DNA of 64,000 bases from Tenacibaculum agarivorans (lineage in GTDB: Bacteria; Bacteroidota; Bacteroidia; Flavobacteriales; Flavobacteriaceae). Location: NCBI RefSeq assembly GCF_001936575.1, contig NZ_MSMP01000011.1:124001-188000 (forward strand), read 5' to 3'. The translations under genes were made by a program, and so were the position numbers. Of this stretch, positions 26,208-35,822 are shown in pieces (the first letter of the stretch is position 1; each line of letters begins with the position of its first letter). The notes under the pieces were generated by a model. The model saw only the letters and a program-made list of their open reading frames with translations. It was not told the DNA's origin and searched no databases.

Positions 26208-27530
26208 ATGAAGACAATAGATAATATACCCACTTCTAAAATACAAAGAGCTTCAAAATTAGTACAAACAGGTGCTAAAGTAGGAGTGAATTATTTAAAA
26301 TATTATGGAAGTAAACTAGTAAATGGTGAAGATGAAGCCAAAGAACAATTAAATAAAGATAATGCTGAAGATATTTATAATGGTTTAAAGCAATTGAAGG
26401 GTAGTGCTTTAAAAGTAGCACAAATGTTAAGTATGGAAAAAGGAATTTTGCCGCAAGCATACGTTGAGCAATTTTCGCTGTCTCAATTTTCAGTGCCACC
26501 TTTATCTGCTCCTTTAGTGAAAAAAACATTCAAAAAGTATTTTGGTAAAGCACCTAATGAATTATTTGACAAGTTTAATCTGAATGCGGTAAGTGGTGCT
26601 AGTATTGGTCAGGTTCACCTAGCAGAAAAAGAAGGAAAAAAATATGCGGTTAAAATCCAATATCCAGGTGTGGCAGAAAGTATTTCTTCTGATTTGGCTT
26701 TAGTAAAACCGATTGCTATTAAAATGTTTAACATAAGAGGCAAGGATAGTGATAAGTACTTTAAAGAGGTAGAAAATAAGCTCATTGAAGAAACAAATTA
26801 TATACTGGAGGTAGAGCAAAGTCAGTCTATTGTAGAATCTTGCAAGCATATTAACAATTTAAGGTTTCCAAACTATTATAAAGATTTTTCTTCGGACAGA
26901 ATTATTACGATGGATTGGATGGAAGGTGTCCACCTATCTGAATTTACAGCAGTGAATAAAGATCAGGAGAAAGCTAATCAATTAGGACAAGCACTATGGG
27001 ACTTTTATATGTATCAAATGCATATTTTGAAAAAAGTACATGCAGATCCACATCCTGGGAATTTTTTAGTGTCTAAAGATAATGAACTCATTGTTTTAGA
27101 TTTTGGCTGTATGAAAGCTGTACCTGAAGAGTTTTATAAACCTTATTTTGAATTGGCAAAAAAAGAAAATATTTCTGACCCAGAGTTCTTTGTAGAAAAA
27201 CTATATGAATTAGAAATTCTTAGAGAAGATGATACTCCTGAAGAACTAGCTTTTTTTACAGATATGTTCCATGAAATGCTAAGCCTATTCACTCAACCTT
27301 TCAATACCAAAGAATTTGATTTTTCAGATGAAACGTTTTTTGGGAAGATCACCGAACTTGGGACTAAATATTCTAAGAGCACAGAACTAAGAAACATGAA
27401 TGGAAATAGAGGATCTAAGCATTTTATTTATATCAACAGAACATTTTTTGGTTTATACAATTTAATGCACGATTTGAAAGCAAAGAATATTAAGATTAAC
27501 AACTTTACACAATACGATGGCGTTTTTTAA
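26208..27530 (+). CDS. ABC1/UbiB (AarF)-family atypical kinase
   Basis: 440 aa from the ATG at 26208 (MKTIDNIP); an in-frame ATG at 26145 would add 21 residues unlike the family. It shows the ABC1 landmarks: the KxGQ-type motif reads KVAQMLSM (Ala for Gly), the Ala-rich loop region SGASIGQVHLA, the Lys strand YAVKIQYPGV, the ExD-type region EVENKLIEETNY, the catalytic loop HADPHPGNFLV and the metal motif DFGC. UbiB/COQ8-like proteins support quinone biosynthesis through an ATPase activity. In this phylum the partner quinone would be menaquinone, which is inference. It overlaps the flavin reductase gene by 14 bp. Confidence 0.94.
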   Translation: MKTIDNIPTSKIQRASKLVQTGAKVGVNYLKYYGSKLVNGEDEAKEQLNKDNAEDIYNGLKQLKGSALKVAQMLSMEKGILPQAYVEQFSLSQFSVPPLSAPLVKKTFKKYFGKAPNELFDKFNLNAVSGASIGQVHLAEKEGKKYAVKIQYPGVAESISSDLALVKPIAIKMFNIRGKDSDKYFKEVENKLIEETNYILEVEQSQSIVESCKHINNLRFPNYYKDFSSDRIITMDWMEGVHLSEFTAVNKDQEKANQLGQALWDFYMYQMHILKKVHADPHPGNFLVSKDNELIVLDFGCMKAVPEEFYKPYFELAKKENISDPEFFVEKLYELEILREDDTPEELAFFTDMFHEMLSLFTQPFNTKEFDFSDETFFGKITELGTKYSKSTELRNMNGNRGSKHFIYINRTFFGLYNLMHDLKAKNIKINNFTQYDGVF

Positions 27531-28149
27531 TAGAGAAGATATAGACAATTTTGATAAAATTCATAGAATAAATCTAATGAATAGCCTTTCTGGTTATAAA
27601 TCAGCTAACTTATTAGGTAGTATTTCTCCTGAAGGTCAAGAAAACGTTGCGGTATTTAGTTCTGTAGTACATTTAGGATCTACACCACCAGTATTAGGAT
27701 TTATTTTACGTCCTACAACTGTTCCTAGAAATACGTATGAAAATCTAAAAGAAACAGGTTTTTATACAATCAATCATATCACGCAAACTATTGCCGAAGA
27801 TGCACATCATACTTCAGCAAAATACGATAAGGGAATTTCAGAATTTGAAATGACGAGCTTAACCCCTGAATATAAAAATGGTTTTTTAGCACCATTTGTA
27901 CAAGAATCACCAGTACAGATTGGTATGAAGTATTTAGAAGAATATTATATCAAAGCAAATGATACTATAATGGTTGTTGGAGAAATTCAATTCTTTTATG
28001 TGAAGGATGAAATGCTACAAGAAGATGGTTTTTTAAACTTGTCAAAGGGTAGAGTTGCTACAATTAATGGTTTAGATGGTTATGCAATACCTAATTTATT
28101 CACTAGATATGAATATCAACGACCTAAAAAAATAGAAAATAGTATTTAA
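27517..28149 (+). CDS. Flavin reductase-like, FMN-binding domain protein
   Basis: 210 aa. The split-barrel flavin-binding core is visible in NLLGSISPEGQENVAVFSS and LGFILRPTTVPRNTYENL, with NINH-like TINHI further on, as in the DIM6/NTAB (flavin reductase-like) family. It may reduce FMN or FAD or be a flavin-dependent oxidoreductase. It overlaps the AarF gene by 14 bp and the next gene by 1 bp (TAATG), which indicates translational coupling. A flavin-handling enzyme just before three FAD-dependent photolyase-type proteins is suggestive. Confidence 0.9.
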   Translation: MAFFNREDIDNFDKIHRINLMNSLSGYKSANLLGSISPEGQENVAVFSSVVHLGSTPPVLGFILRPTTVPRNTYENLKETGFYTINHITQTIAEDAHHTSAKYDKGISEFEMTSLTPEYKNGFLAPFVQESPVQIGMKYLEEYYIKANDTIMVVGEIQFFYVKDEMLQEDGFLNLSKGRVATINGLDGYAIPNLFTRYEYQRPKKIENSI

Positions 28150-29567
28150 TGAAAATTTTAATCACAGGAACAACAGGTTACATTGCCAAACGTTTGGTGT
28201 TACAGCTTTTAGAAGCCGGACATCAATTGGTTTGTTGTGTCCGTGATTTACATCGAATTCCTGATGAAATTGAGTATGAAGATAATATAGAGTTCATTAA
28301 AGTTGATTTTCTACATGATAATTTAGAACCTTTTCCTAAAGATATTGATGTAGCTTATTATCTTATTCATTCGATGTCTACTACAGCAACACATTTTGAA
28401 GATTTAGAACAAAAATGTGCTCAGAACTTTAAAATGCTAGTAGAAAATACCAACTGTAAGCAAGTAATTTATTTAAGTGGAATTGTAAATGACGATTCAT
28501 TATCTAAGCATCTACAATCTAGATATCAGGTAGAACAAACACTAGGGTCTAATAGTTATGCATTAACTACATTTAGAGCAGGAATTATTGTAGGTAGCGG
28601 GAGTGCTTCTTTTGAAATTATTAGAGATATAGTAGAAAAGCTACCTGTAATGATTACTCCAAAATGGTTGAATACCAAATCACAACCCATAGCTATTAGA
28701 GATGTATTGAGTTTTTTAAGTAATGCCTTGGGTAATGATATAACGTATAATATGTCCTTTGATATCTGTGGCCCTGAAATATTGACATACAAACAAATGT
28801 TACTTCAATTTGCTCAAGTAAGAGGATTGAAAAGATACATTTTCACTTTGCCTGTACTTACTCCCAAAATGTCTTCATATTGGCTATACTTTGTTACTTC
28901 TACATCGTTCAATTTAGCGAAAGCTTTAGTGGACAGTATGAAGGTAGAAGTAGTTGCTAAGCCCAGCGATATAAATAAACAACTAAATGTAAATCCTATT
29001 ACATATAAACAAGCTGTGGCTTTAGCATTTCAAAAGATAGAACAAAATGAAGTAATATCAAGTTGGAAAGATGCTATGAGTAGTGGTGTATTTAATGATC
29101 AGTTGAATACACACATCAAAGTACCAAATTATGGATGTTTTAAAGATATTCGATCAAGGAAAATTATAGATGAAAACTTTACAATAGATAAAATTTGGTC
29201 TATTGGAGGTGAAAATGGTTGGTATAGTTTCAACTGGTTATGGAAAATAAGAGGATATGTAGATAAACTCTTTGGAGGTGTTGGTTTGCGTAGAGGAAGA
29301 ACCCATAATACATATTTGGAGCCAGGCGATCCTTTAGATTTTTGGCGCGTGTTATTAGCGGATAAAAAACAAAAGCGATTGTTATTGTTCGCAGAAATGA
29401 AATTGCCTGGAGAAGCTTGGCTGGAATTTAAAATAGTTAAAGATCAATTATACCAAAGAGCAGTATTTAGACCCAAAGGAATATGGGGTAGAATGTATTG
29501 GTATGCCGTATTACCTTTTCACGCATTTGTATTTAAAGGAATGATAAACGCATTAGTAAATCCATAG
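28149..29567 (+). CDS. NAD(P)-binding atypical SDR with C-terminal DUF2867 domain
   Basis: 472 aa. The N-terminal Rossmann domain (about 1-285) starts with [14 protein letters not shown] (GxxGxxG type) and resembles NmrA-like atypical SDRs. The C-terminal ~170 residues (from about [20 protein letters not shown], with GDPLDFWRV and [16 protein letters not shown]) match DUF2867. Proteins of this build are common next to cryptochromes in Flavobacteriia; substrate unknown. Start overlaps the preceding stop (TAATG) and its stop overlaps a GTG that begins a DUF2256 gene. Confidence 0.92.
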   Translation: MKILITGTTGYIAKRLVLQLLEAGHQLVCCVRDLHRIPDEIEYEDNIEFIKVDFLHDNLEPFPKDIDVAYYLIHSMSTTATHFEDLEQKCAQNFKMLVENTNCKQVIYLSGIVNDDSLSKHLQSRYQVEQTLGSNSYALTTFRAGIIVGSGSASFEIIRDIVEKLPVMITPKWLNTKSQPIAIRDVLSFLSNALGNDITYNMSFDICGPEILTYKQMLLQFAQVRGLKRYIFTLPVLTPKMSSYWLYFVTSTSFNLAKALVDSMKVEVVAKPSDINKQLNVNPITYKQAVALAFQKIEQNEVISSWKDAMSSGVFNDQLNTHIKVPNYGCFKDIRSRKIIDENFTIDKIWSIGGENGWYSFNWLWKIRGYVDKLFGGVGLRRGRTHNTYLEPGDPLDFWRVLLADKKQKRLLLFAEMKLPGEAWLEFKIVKDQLYQRAVFRPKGIWGRMYWYAVLPFHAFVFKGMINALVNP

Positions 29568-29710
29568 TGAAGAATGTAAAAAAACAACACTTACCTAGTA
29601 AAATTTGTCCTGTTTGTCAACGTCCATTTACATGGAGAAAAAAATGGGAAAGAAACTGGGAAAATGTAAAATATTGTAGTAAAAAATGCAGCACAAAAAA
29701 ACAGCCATAG
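29567..29710 (+). CDS. DUF2256 small zinc-ribbon protein
   Basis: 47 aa, starting with GTG that overlaps the preceding TAG by one base. The motif CPVC, then [13 protein letters not shown], then YCSKKC is diagnostic of DUF2256 and should bind one zinc through four cysteines. DUF2256 genes are commonly found beside cryptochromes and photolyases, which fits: the last 25 bp overlap the start of the DASH cryptochrome gene. Function unknown. It is short enough to be missed by length cut-offs. Confidence 0.9.
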   Translation: MKNVKKQHLPSKICPVCQRPFTWRKKWERNWENVKYCSKKCSTKKQP

Positions 29711-30990
29711 TTTGGTTTACAAATAACCTTAGAGTTCAAGATAACAAAGCGCTACATGATGCTTGTGAAAATTATGAACGTGTTATTGGTGTGTATTGCT
29801 TTGATAAAAAGAACTTTGAAAAAGAACAATTTGGATTTAAAAAAATAGGAAAATATAGAGCTAAATTTTTAATAGAATCAGTACAAGATCTATCTGAAAA
29901 TTTGAAGAATTTTAATATCCCTCTTTTCGTTACTCATGACTATTCTCATCATTTTTTGCCGATTTTTTGTCTGACACACGAAGCAAACGCTTTCTTCTTT
30001 CTAAACGAGTTTACTCATGAAGAAGAGAGGGAAATCAAAAAAATAACAGAAGCATTGCCTGATGACATAGAAATTCATCAATATTATGATCAATTTTTAT
30101 TTCACCCAGATGAAATACCCATGGAAATCAATAAAATTCCAGAAGTATTTACTGCATTTAGAAAAAAGTTAGAAAAATACGGAACAATACAAAAAGAAGT
30201 CCTTCCCATAGCAAAGGATAAATCAAATCTTATTGAAACGAATACAATTATTCCTACATTAAAAGATTTAGGTTTTGAAGATTTTTCTGTTCCTTCTAAT
30301 ACAGCTTTTCCATATTCAGGAGGAGAAAATGCAGCTAAAAAAAGGATGCATCATTACTTTTTTGAAAGTAAAAAGTTATCCTTTTATAAGAAAACCAGAA
30401 ACGGATTAATCGGAGTAGATTATAGCTCAAAGTTTTCACCTTGGTTGGCTAATGGTGCAATCTCAGCAAGAACTATTTATTGGGAAGTCAAAGCTTACGA
30501 GAAAGAATTTGGAAGTAATCAGTCTACCTATTGGTTAATTTTTGAATTACTATGGAGAGATTATTTCAAGTACTTATCACTGAAGCATAAAAACAATATA
30601 TTCAAAATAGAAGGGATAAAACAAGTTCCTTATGAGTGGAGTTCAAATGAACATAAAATAAAACAATGGATTAACGGAGAAACAGCAGAGCCTTTTGTGA
30701 ATGCGAATATGATTGAGTTGAAAAAAACTGGATGGATGAGTAACCGTGGACGACAAAATGTAGCTTCATATTTTGCAAAAGAACTGTTATTGGATTGGAG
30801 AATTGGTGCGGCATATTTTGAAAGTATGTTGATTGATTATGATGTACATAGTAATTATGGAAACTGGCAATATGTAGCTGGTGTTGGTAATGATCCAAGA
30901 GATAGAAAGTTTAATGTAAAACTACAGGCAGAACGATATGACGCTGATGGTAAATTCCAAAGATTGTGGTTACAGCCTAGTCTTTTTTAA
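29686..30990 (+). CDS. DASH-family cryptochrome / single-strand DNA photolyase
   Basis: 434 aa. The N-terminal photolyase alpha/beta domain starts [16 protein letters not shown]. The FAD-binding half carries [34 protein letters not shown] and the DASH-type ending [18 protein letters not shown]. The family binds FAD and often methenyl-tetrahydrofolate and repairs cyclobutane dimers in single-stranded DNA. It overlaps the DUF2256 gene by 25 bp and is followed after 92 bp by a second photolyase-related gene. Confidence 0.96.
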   Translation: MQHKKTAIVWFTNNLRVQDNKALHDACENYERVIGVYCFDKKNFEKEQFGFKKIGKYRAKFLIESVQDLSENLKNFNIPLFVTHDYSHHFLPIFCLTHEANAFFFLNEFTHEEEREIKKITEALPDDIEIHQYYDQFLFHPDEIPMEINKIPEVFTAFRKKLEKYGTIQKEVLPIAKDKSNLIETNTIIPTLKDLGFEDFSVPSNTAFPYSGGENAAKKRMHHYFFESKKLSFYKKTRNGLIGVDYSSKFSPWLANGAISARTIYWEVKAYEKEFGSNQSTYWLIFELLWRDYFKYLSLKHKNNIFKIEGIKQVPYEWSSNEHKIKQWINGETAEPFVNANMIELKKTGWMSNRGRQNVASYFAKELLLDWRIGAAYFESMLIDYDVHSNYGNWQYVAGVGNDPRDRKFNVKLQAERYDADGKFQRLWLQPSLF

Positions 30991-31082
30991 GGATCAACAT
31001 ATAAAGGTAATTACATAGCAATTAAAAGTTTCATCATAAAGATTAAGATACAAGAGAACAAGTATAAGGATGAAAAATAAAA

Positions 31083-32588
31083 ATGAATAAAAAAGTAATT
31101 ATAATATTCCCACATCAATTGTTTAAAAACATTGATTTCTTCCCTAAAGATGCTGTTGCTTTTTTAGTAGAAGAATATTTGTTTTTTAGTCAATATAATT
31201 TTCATAAACAAAAATTAGCTTTTCATAGAGCTAGCATGAAATTTTATGAAAGATATTTAAAAGGTAAAGGCTTTTCTGTCGAGTATATAGAAGCTAAGCA
31301 TGACAACTCTGACGTGCGTAAATTCATTCCAAAACTGATTGCAGAAGGTGTAGGGGAAGTTCATTATATAAATCCAACAGATAATTGGTTAGAAAAACGA
31401 ATTCATGTTTTCAAAAGTAAAATTGAATTACATGAATACACTAATCCATTATTTATAAATACAAAAGAAGATTTACAATCCTTTTTCAAATCCACTAAAA
31501 AGAAGTTTTTTCAAACCTCTTTTTACAAAAAACAACGTGTAGATAGAAATATTTTAGTAACCAATGGAGATCCTGTAGGAGGGAAGTGGACTTTTGATGT
31601 TGATAACCGAAAAAAATATCCTAAAGGAAAAACACCTCCAAGTATCACTTTTCCTAGTAAAAACCAATATTTTCAAGAAGCAATAAAGTATACTGATAGC
31701 TATTTTACCAATAATATTGGATTACTTAATGCAACGCAAATTTATCCTACAACTTTTGAAGAAGCGGAAACTTGGTTACAAGAGTTTTTTGCTATTCGAT
31801 TTTATGAGTTTGGCGATTACGAAGATGCTATAGTAAAAGATAAACATTTTTTAAATCACAGTATTTTATCACCACTAATTAATGTTGGATTGTTAGAGCC
31901 AATTCAGGTAATACAAAAGGCTATTGATTATGCATTAAAAAACGACATACCTATTAATTCGCTAGAAGGTTTTATACGTCAAATTTTGGGTTGGCGTGAA
32001 TTTATTAGGGGAGTTTACGAAGTAAAAGGAACAGAAGAACGCACTAAGAACTTCTGGAATCATAAAAGAAAGATACCAGAATCATTTTATAATGGAACTA
32101 CAGGAATTCTACCTGTAGATACCACAATCAGAAAAATTATAAAAACAGGATATGCACACCATATAGAACGTTTAATGATTCTTGGAAATTTTATGTTGCT
32201 CTGTGAATTTGACCCTGATGAAGTATACAAATGGTTTATGGAACTCTTTATAGATGCTTATGACTGGGTAATGGTACCCAATGTATATGGTATGAGTTTA
32301 TTTGCTGATGGAGGATTAATGTCTACAAAACCCTACATAAGTAGTAGTAATTACATTAAAAAAATGAGTGATTACCCTAATGGAGAATGGCAAAAGATTT
32401 GGGATGGACTATTTTGGCGTTTTATGGATGTGAATAGAGAATTTTTATCTAAAAATCCAAGGTTAAATATGTTGATTAGAAATTTAGATAAGATGGGAGC
32501 TGAAAAGAGGAATGAACATTTTTCTAATGCAGCTTCATTCCTTGAAAATTTATACAAAAAGAATGAGGTACAATTAGATTTGTTATAG
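31083..32588 (+). CDS. Photolyase-related protein of the FeS-BCP / PhrB type lacking Fe-S cysteines
   Basis: 501 aa. The N-terminal domain (IIIFPHQLFKNIDFFPKD) and the C-terminal half (LEGFIRQILGWREFIRGVY; HHIERLMILGNFMLLCEF; VPNVYGMSLFADGG; KPYISSSNYIKKMSDY) mark the bacterial cryptochrome/(6-4) photolyase group (Pfam DPRP, PhrB-like). That group normally holds a [4Fe-4S] cluster on four Cys. Here the whole protein has one Cys (LLCEF); after KMSDY, where the CxxC would sit, the sequence is PNGEW. So a cluster cannot be bound in the usual way. It ends one base before the next gene. Confidence 0.92.
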   Translation: MNKKVIIIFPHQLFKNIDFFPKDAVAFLVEEYLFFSQYNFHKQKLAFHRASMKFYERYLKGKGFSVEYIEAKHDNSDVRKFIPKLIAEGVGEVHYINPTDNWLEKRIHVFKSKIELHEYTNPLFINTKEDLQSFFKSTKKKFFQTSFYKKQRVDRNILVTNGDPVGGKWTFDVDNRKKYPKGKTPPSITFPSKNQYFQEAIKYTDSYFTNNIGLLNATQIYPTTFEEAETWLQEFFAIRFYEFGDYEDAIVKDKHFLNHSILSPLINVGLLEPIQVIQKAIDYALKNDIPINSLEGFIRQILGWREFIRGVYEVKGTEERTKNFWNHKRKIPESFYNGTTGILPVDTTIRKIIKTGYAHHIERLMILGNFMLLCEFDPDEVYKWFMELFIDAYDWVMVPNVYGMSLFADGGLMSTKPYISSSNYIKKMSDYPNGEWQKIWDGLFWRFMDVNREFLSKNPRLNMLIRNLDKMGAEKRNEHFSNAASFLENLYKKNEVQLDLL

Positions 32589-32589
32589 T

Positions 32590-34083
32590 ATGAAACAGAA
32601 AGAAAATATATCAGTAGTTTGGTTAAAACGAGATTTACGATTGCATGATAATGAAGCAATTTATAATGCTTTAGAATCAGGAAGAAGAGTACTATTTTTA
32701 TTTGTTTTTGAAAACCTTTTACTAAATGACCCACATTACAGTGATCGTCATTGGGATTTTATTAAGCAATCTATAGTAGATTTAAATGAAGAGTTAGCAA
32801 AATATAAAACCAAAGTATTATCTGTAAATGGTGAAATATTCTCTGTTTTTAATCAATTACTGAATCATTATCAAATATCAGAAGTATTTTCTCATCAAGA
32901 GACAGGACTTTTAGTTACATTTAATAGAGACAAAGAATTCGCCAGATACTGTAGAAATAACTCTATAGTATGGACAGAAAATATAAATAATGGTGTTTTA
33001 CGAGGTTTACTGAATAGAGAAGATTGGTTTGAAAAATGGGAACGATATATGTATCAATCTCAATTGGAATTCCAAGCATCAACCCAGGATTTTATAACTG
33101 TTTCTGAAATCAATAGAATAGCTGATTATTTTCATACCACCGATCTAACAACAGATAAAAGTACAAACTTTCAATATGGTGGGAGAACTACAGCTTGGAA
33201 ATATGCTGATAGTTTTTTTGAAAAAAGATATGAAAATTACATGTTTCATATTTCAAAACCAGAAGCATCCAGAAGTAGTTGTAGTAGATTATCTCCATAT
33301 ATAGCTTGGGGGAATATATCTATTAGAGAAGTGTTTCAAAAAGCTAAAAAGGTGAAAGAATCATCAGAAAGTAAAAGGCATTTAGGTGCATTTATTTCTC
33401 GTTTACGCTGGCAAGCACATTTTATTCAAAAGTTTGAAATGGAATGTACCATGGAAAATGCTAGTGTAAATAAAGGATATCACAAACTAAAAAAGTCAAT
33501 ATCAGAAACGTATAAGGTGGCTTGGGAAACTGGTCAAACCGGATTTCCTTTAGTCGATGCAGCTATGCGATGCCTAAATACAACAGGATATATAAATTTT
33601 AGAATGAGAGCTATGCTAGTATCTTTCTTTACACATATTCTTTGGCAGCCTTGGCAAGAAGCTACATATCATTTGTCACGAAATTTTTTAGATTTTGAAC
33701 CTGGTATTCATTTTCCACAGTTACAAATGCAAGCAGGAGAAACTGGAATTAATAATTTACGCATTTATAATCCTACAAAAAATGGAATTGAACATGATCC
33801 AGATGCAATCTTTATTAAAAAATGGGTGCCTGAAATAGCACATTTACCTATTCCTTTCATACATGAACCTTATTTAATGACACCGTTAGATCAGCAATTT
33901 AGTAAATGTATATTAGGTAAAGATTATCCAACTCCAATAGTCGATATTAAAGAAAATAGGAAAAAAGCCAGTGATATTTTATGGAATATGAAAGACGATC
34001 TTTTAGTAAGAAAGGAGAGTCTTAGGATTTTAAAGAAGCATACTATTAATAATAGAAGTAGAATGTTAAGAGACGATTCATGA
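32590..34083 (+). CDS. Deoxyribodipyrimidine photolyase / cryptochrome-family protein
   Basis: 497 aa. The N-terminal DNA photolyase domain (SVVWLKRDLRLHDNEAIYNA) is followed by the FAD-binding region with YGGRTTAWKY, SRLSPYIAWGNISIREV, RLRWQAHFIQKFE, TGFPLVDAAMRCLNTTGYIN and MRAMLVSFFTHILWQPW. It resembles the class I-like group common in Bacteroidota. It likely uses light to repair pyrimidine dimers or acts as a light sensor; which cannot be decided by eye. It abuts the previous gene and overlaps the next by 4 bp (ATGA), so the three are coupled. Confidence 0.94.
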   Translation: MKQKENISVVWLKRDLRLHDNEAIYNALESGRRVLFLFVFENLLLNDPHYSDRHWDFIKQSIVDLNEELAKYKTKVLSVNGEIFSVFNQLLNHYQISEVFSHQETGLLVTFNRDKEFARYCRNNSIVWTENINNGVLRGLLNREDWFEKWERYMYQSQLEFQASTQDFITVSEINRIADYFHTTDLTTDKSTNFQYGGRTTAWKYADSFFEKRYENYMFHISKPEASRSSCSRLSPYIAWGNISIREVFQKAKKVKESSESKRHLGAFISRLRWQAHFIQKFEMECTMENASVNKGYHKLKKSISETYKVAWETGQTGFPLVDAAMRCLNTTGYINFRMRAMLVSFFTHILWQPWQEATYHLSRNFLDFEPGIHFPQLQMQAGETGINNLRIYNPTKNGIEHDPDAIFIKKWVPEIAHLPIPFIHEPYLMTPLDQQFSKCILGKDYPTPIVDIKENRKKASDILWNMKDDLLVRKESLRILKKHTINNRSRMLRDDS

Positions 34084-34517
34084 TTTTTAATACAACATAC
34101 ACAAACGAAGATTTTTTAGTACATAGTAAAGAACTATTAGGAAAACCATTTTCATTACTGAATAAAATAAAAATGAAAGGTATTGGTTCTGGTAGATTTA
34201 TGATTGCTGAAGTTAGTGAGAAATTAAAAACAACTAAAAAACAATTCTCGGAATTGCACTATGGCAATATCGAAATGCGTCCCAAGGGTATACTGGTACA
34301 TTTTACCAATAGATTAGAAAGATTCTCATGGTGTATTCCTTATCATAAACTAGTAATCTATAATGCAAGTTTCTTTAGTATTCATGCAGAAGGTAGTTTT
34401 ATAAAATTTAAAAAGAATAAAAATTATACAGAGAACAAAAAGTTTATCGATAAAATGATTGATTATAAAAACGAATATCTAAACTTGGATTATTATGATT
34501 CACCATTATTTAAATAG
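34080..34517 (+). CDS. Conserved hypothetical protein of the photolyase cluster
   Basis: 145 aa; I do not recognise the family. It is basic, without signal peptide or membrane helix, with predicted strands (KGILVHFTNRLERFSWCIPY) in the middle and a charged, Lys/Asn-rich C-terminal third. It overlaps the preceding photolyase gene by 4 bp (ATGA), which ties it to that operon. It is followed by two tandem hairpin repeats before the next gene. Confidence 0.7.
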   Translation: MIFNTTYTNEDFLVHSKELLGKPFSLLNKIKMKGIGSGRFMIAEVSEKLKTTKKQFSELHYGNIEMRPKGILVHFTNRLERFSWCIPYHKLVIYNASFFSIHAEGSFIKFKKNKNYTENKKFIDKMIDYKNEYLNLDYYDSPLFK

Positions 34518-34570
34518 CATCAAAACTCTAATAAATCATGATGATAAATAAATATTAAAATGTGAAGAAT

Positions 34571-34631
34571 GAAGTATGGAGCCTGAACTCAAATATAAAT
34601 CCCCTAATCTAAAAGTCAGGCTTCTAACTTC
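34571..34631. repeat. Tandem hairpin repeat, copy 1
   Basis: GAAGTATGGAGCCTGA pairs imperfectly with TCAGGCTTCTAACTTC around TCCCCTAAT. The copy at 34760-34819 is nearly identical and repeats the flank TGTGAAGAAT. They lie 189 bp apart in the 320-bp gap between 34517 and 34838. Confidence 0.75.
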
Positions 34632-34759
34632 AGACTTTCAGCCTTATATATATAATAATAATTGAAGTTAGATGCAATAATCGATTACTAAAAAAATAAT
34701 ATGTAAAACATAGAATATTAGTGTACTAATAAATAATAAGTATTAAAAATGTGAAGAAT

Positions 34760-34819
34760 GAAGTATGGAGCCTGAACTCAATGTAAATCCCCTAATTTAA
34801 AATTCAGGCTTCTAACTTC
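34760..34819. repeat. Tandem hairpin repeat, copy 2
   Basis: Second copy of the element at 34571-34631, with a perfect 8-bp inner stem (AGCCTGAA / TTCAGGCT) and an outer pairing GAAGT / ACTTC. The duplicated unit includes upstream flank ATTAAAA.GTGAAGAAT. No ORF is supported here. Confidence 0.75.
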
Positions 34820-34837
34820 TATCTCTAATCTTAAAAA

Positions 34838-35104
34838 ATGACAGAAAGACAAATAGATAGAATTATAGAAATGGCTTGGGAGGATCGTACAACTTTCGAC
34901 GCTATCCAATTTCAATTTGGATTAAAAGAGCAAGAAGTTATTGAATTGATGCGAAAAGAAATGAAACCTTCGAGTTTTAGAATGTGGCGTAAAAGAGTAC
35001 AAGGAAGAGCAACTAAACATCAAGCCAAAAGACCTTTTGAGAAAGGAAGATTTAAGTGCACAAGACAAAGAAATATATCAAATAATAAAGTTTCTAAACG
35101 ATAA
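34838..35104 (+). CDS. DUF2805 / TIGR03643 family protein
   Basis: 88 aa. RQIDRIIEMAWEDRTTFDAI, then QFGLKEQEVIELMRKEMKPSSF and RMWRKRVQGRATKH match the DUF2805 family throughout; the N-terminal part looks like a helix-turn-helix. The C-terminus is strongly basic and could contact nucleic acid. The family is small, of unknown function and often occurs with photolyases and SDR genes, as here. It lies 36 bp before the SDR gene. Confidence 0.92.
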   Translation: MTERQIDRIIEMAWEDRTTFDAIQFQFGLKEQEVIELMRKEMKPSSFRMWRKRVQGRATKHQAKRPFEKGRFKCTRQRNISNNKVSKR

Positions 35105-35140
35105 ATGTTTAGAGTTTAAATAAAACATCACAAATTTCAT

Positions 35141-35821
35141 ATGAAAACAATTTTAGTAGTAGGTGGAAGTAAAGGAATCGGTAATGCCATAGTAAATTCA
35201 CTACAAGAAACACATAAAATTATTAATTTTAGTAGGAGTGAAGTGGCTAGTCATTCTAATGTAACCCATTATTCTATTGATATTTTGCAAGATGAATTAC
35301 CTGAACTTTCTGAGGAAATTAATGGCTTGGTTTTTTGTCCGGGAAGTATTAACTTAAAACCGATTGGAAGACTAAAATTAGAAGATTTTAGAAATGACTT
35401 TGAAATTAACGTAGTTAGCGCTGTAAAAGTTATTCAGAAGTATATCAATTCATTAAAAAACAATAACGGAAGCGTGGTTTTATTCAGTACCGTAGCCACT
35501 AAATTAGGAATGCCGTTCCATGCAAGCGTATCAGCAAGTAAATCAGCTGTAGAAGGATTAACAAAGTCGTTAGCTGGAGAATTTGCAACCAAAGTACGTA
35601 TCAACTGTATAGCTCCTACCGTTACAGATACATCTTTAGCAGAAAAGTTATTACGAAATGATAAACAGCGTGAGAATATGGAGATGAGACATCCTTTAAA
35701 AAAGTACTTAAAGGCTGATGAAGTAGCAAGTTTGGCTACGTATTTGTTATCAGATAATGCATCGGCAATATCAGGTCAAGTTTTTCCAATTGACGCAGGT
35801 ATAGTAAGTTTAAAATTATAA
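35141..35821 (+). CDS. SDR-family protein lacking the usual catalytic tyrosine
   Basis: 226 aa. The nucleotide motif VGGSKGIG (6-13), the active Ser (VVLFSTVA) and the C-terminal GQVFPIDAGI are present. The YxxxK motif reads VSASK (in FHASVSASKSAVEGL), so Tyr is replaced by Val while Lys stays. Other members of this SDR subgroup also seem to show an aliphatic residue there (from memory), so it may be a subgroup trait instead of a lesion. It begins the DUF2805-linked SDR-CIA30-TspO run; the next gene starts 1 bp after its stop. Confidence 0.92.
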   Translation: MKTILVVGGSKGIGNAIVNSLQETHKIINFSRSEVASHSNVTHYSIDILQDELPELSEEINGLVFCPGSINLKPIGRLKLEDFRNDFEINVVSAVKVIQKYINSLKNNNGSVVLFSTVATKLGMPFHASVSASKSAVEGLTKSLAGEFATKVRINCIAPTVTDTSLAEKLLRNDKQRENMEMRHPLKKYLKADEVASLATYLLSDNASAISGQVFPIDAGIVSLKL

Positions 35822-35822
35822 T

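Noticed and set aside
34561..34819. CRISPR array
   Set aside because: Only two hairpin copies, too long and too far apart, with no cas genes nearby.
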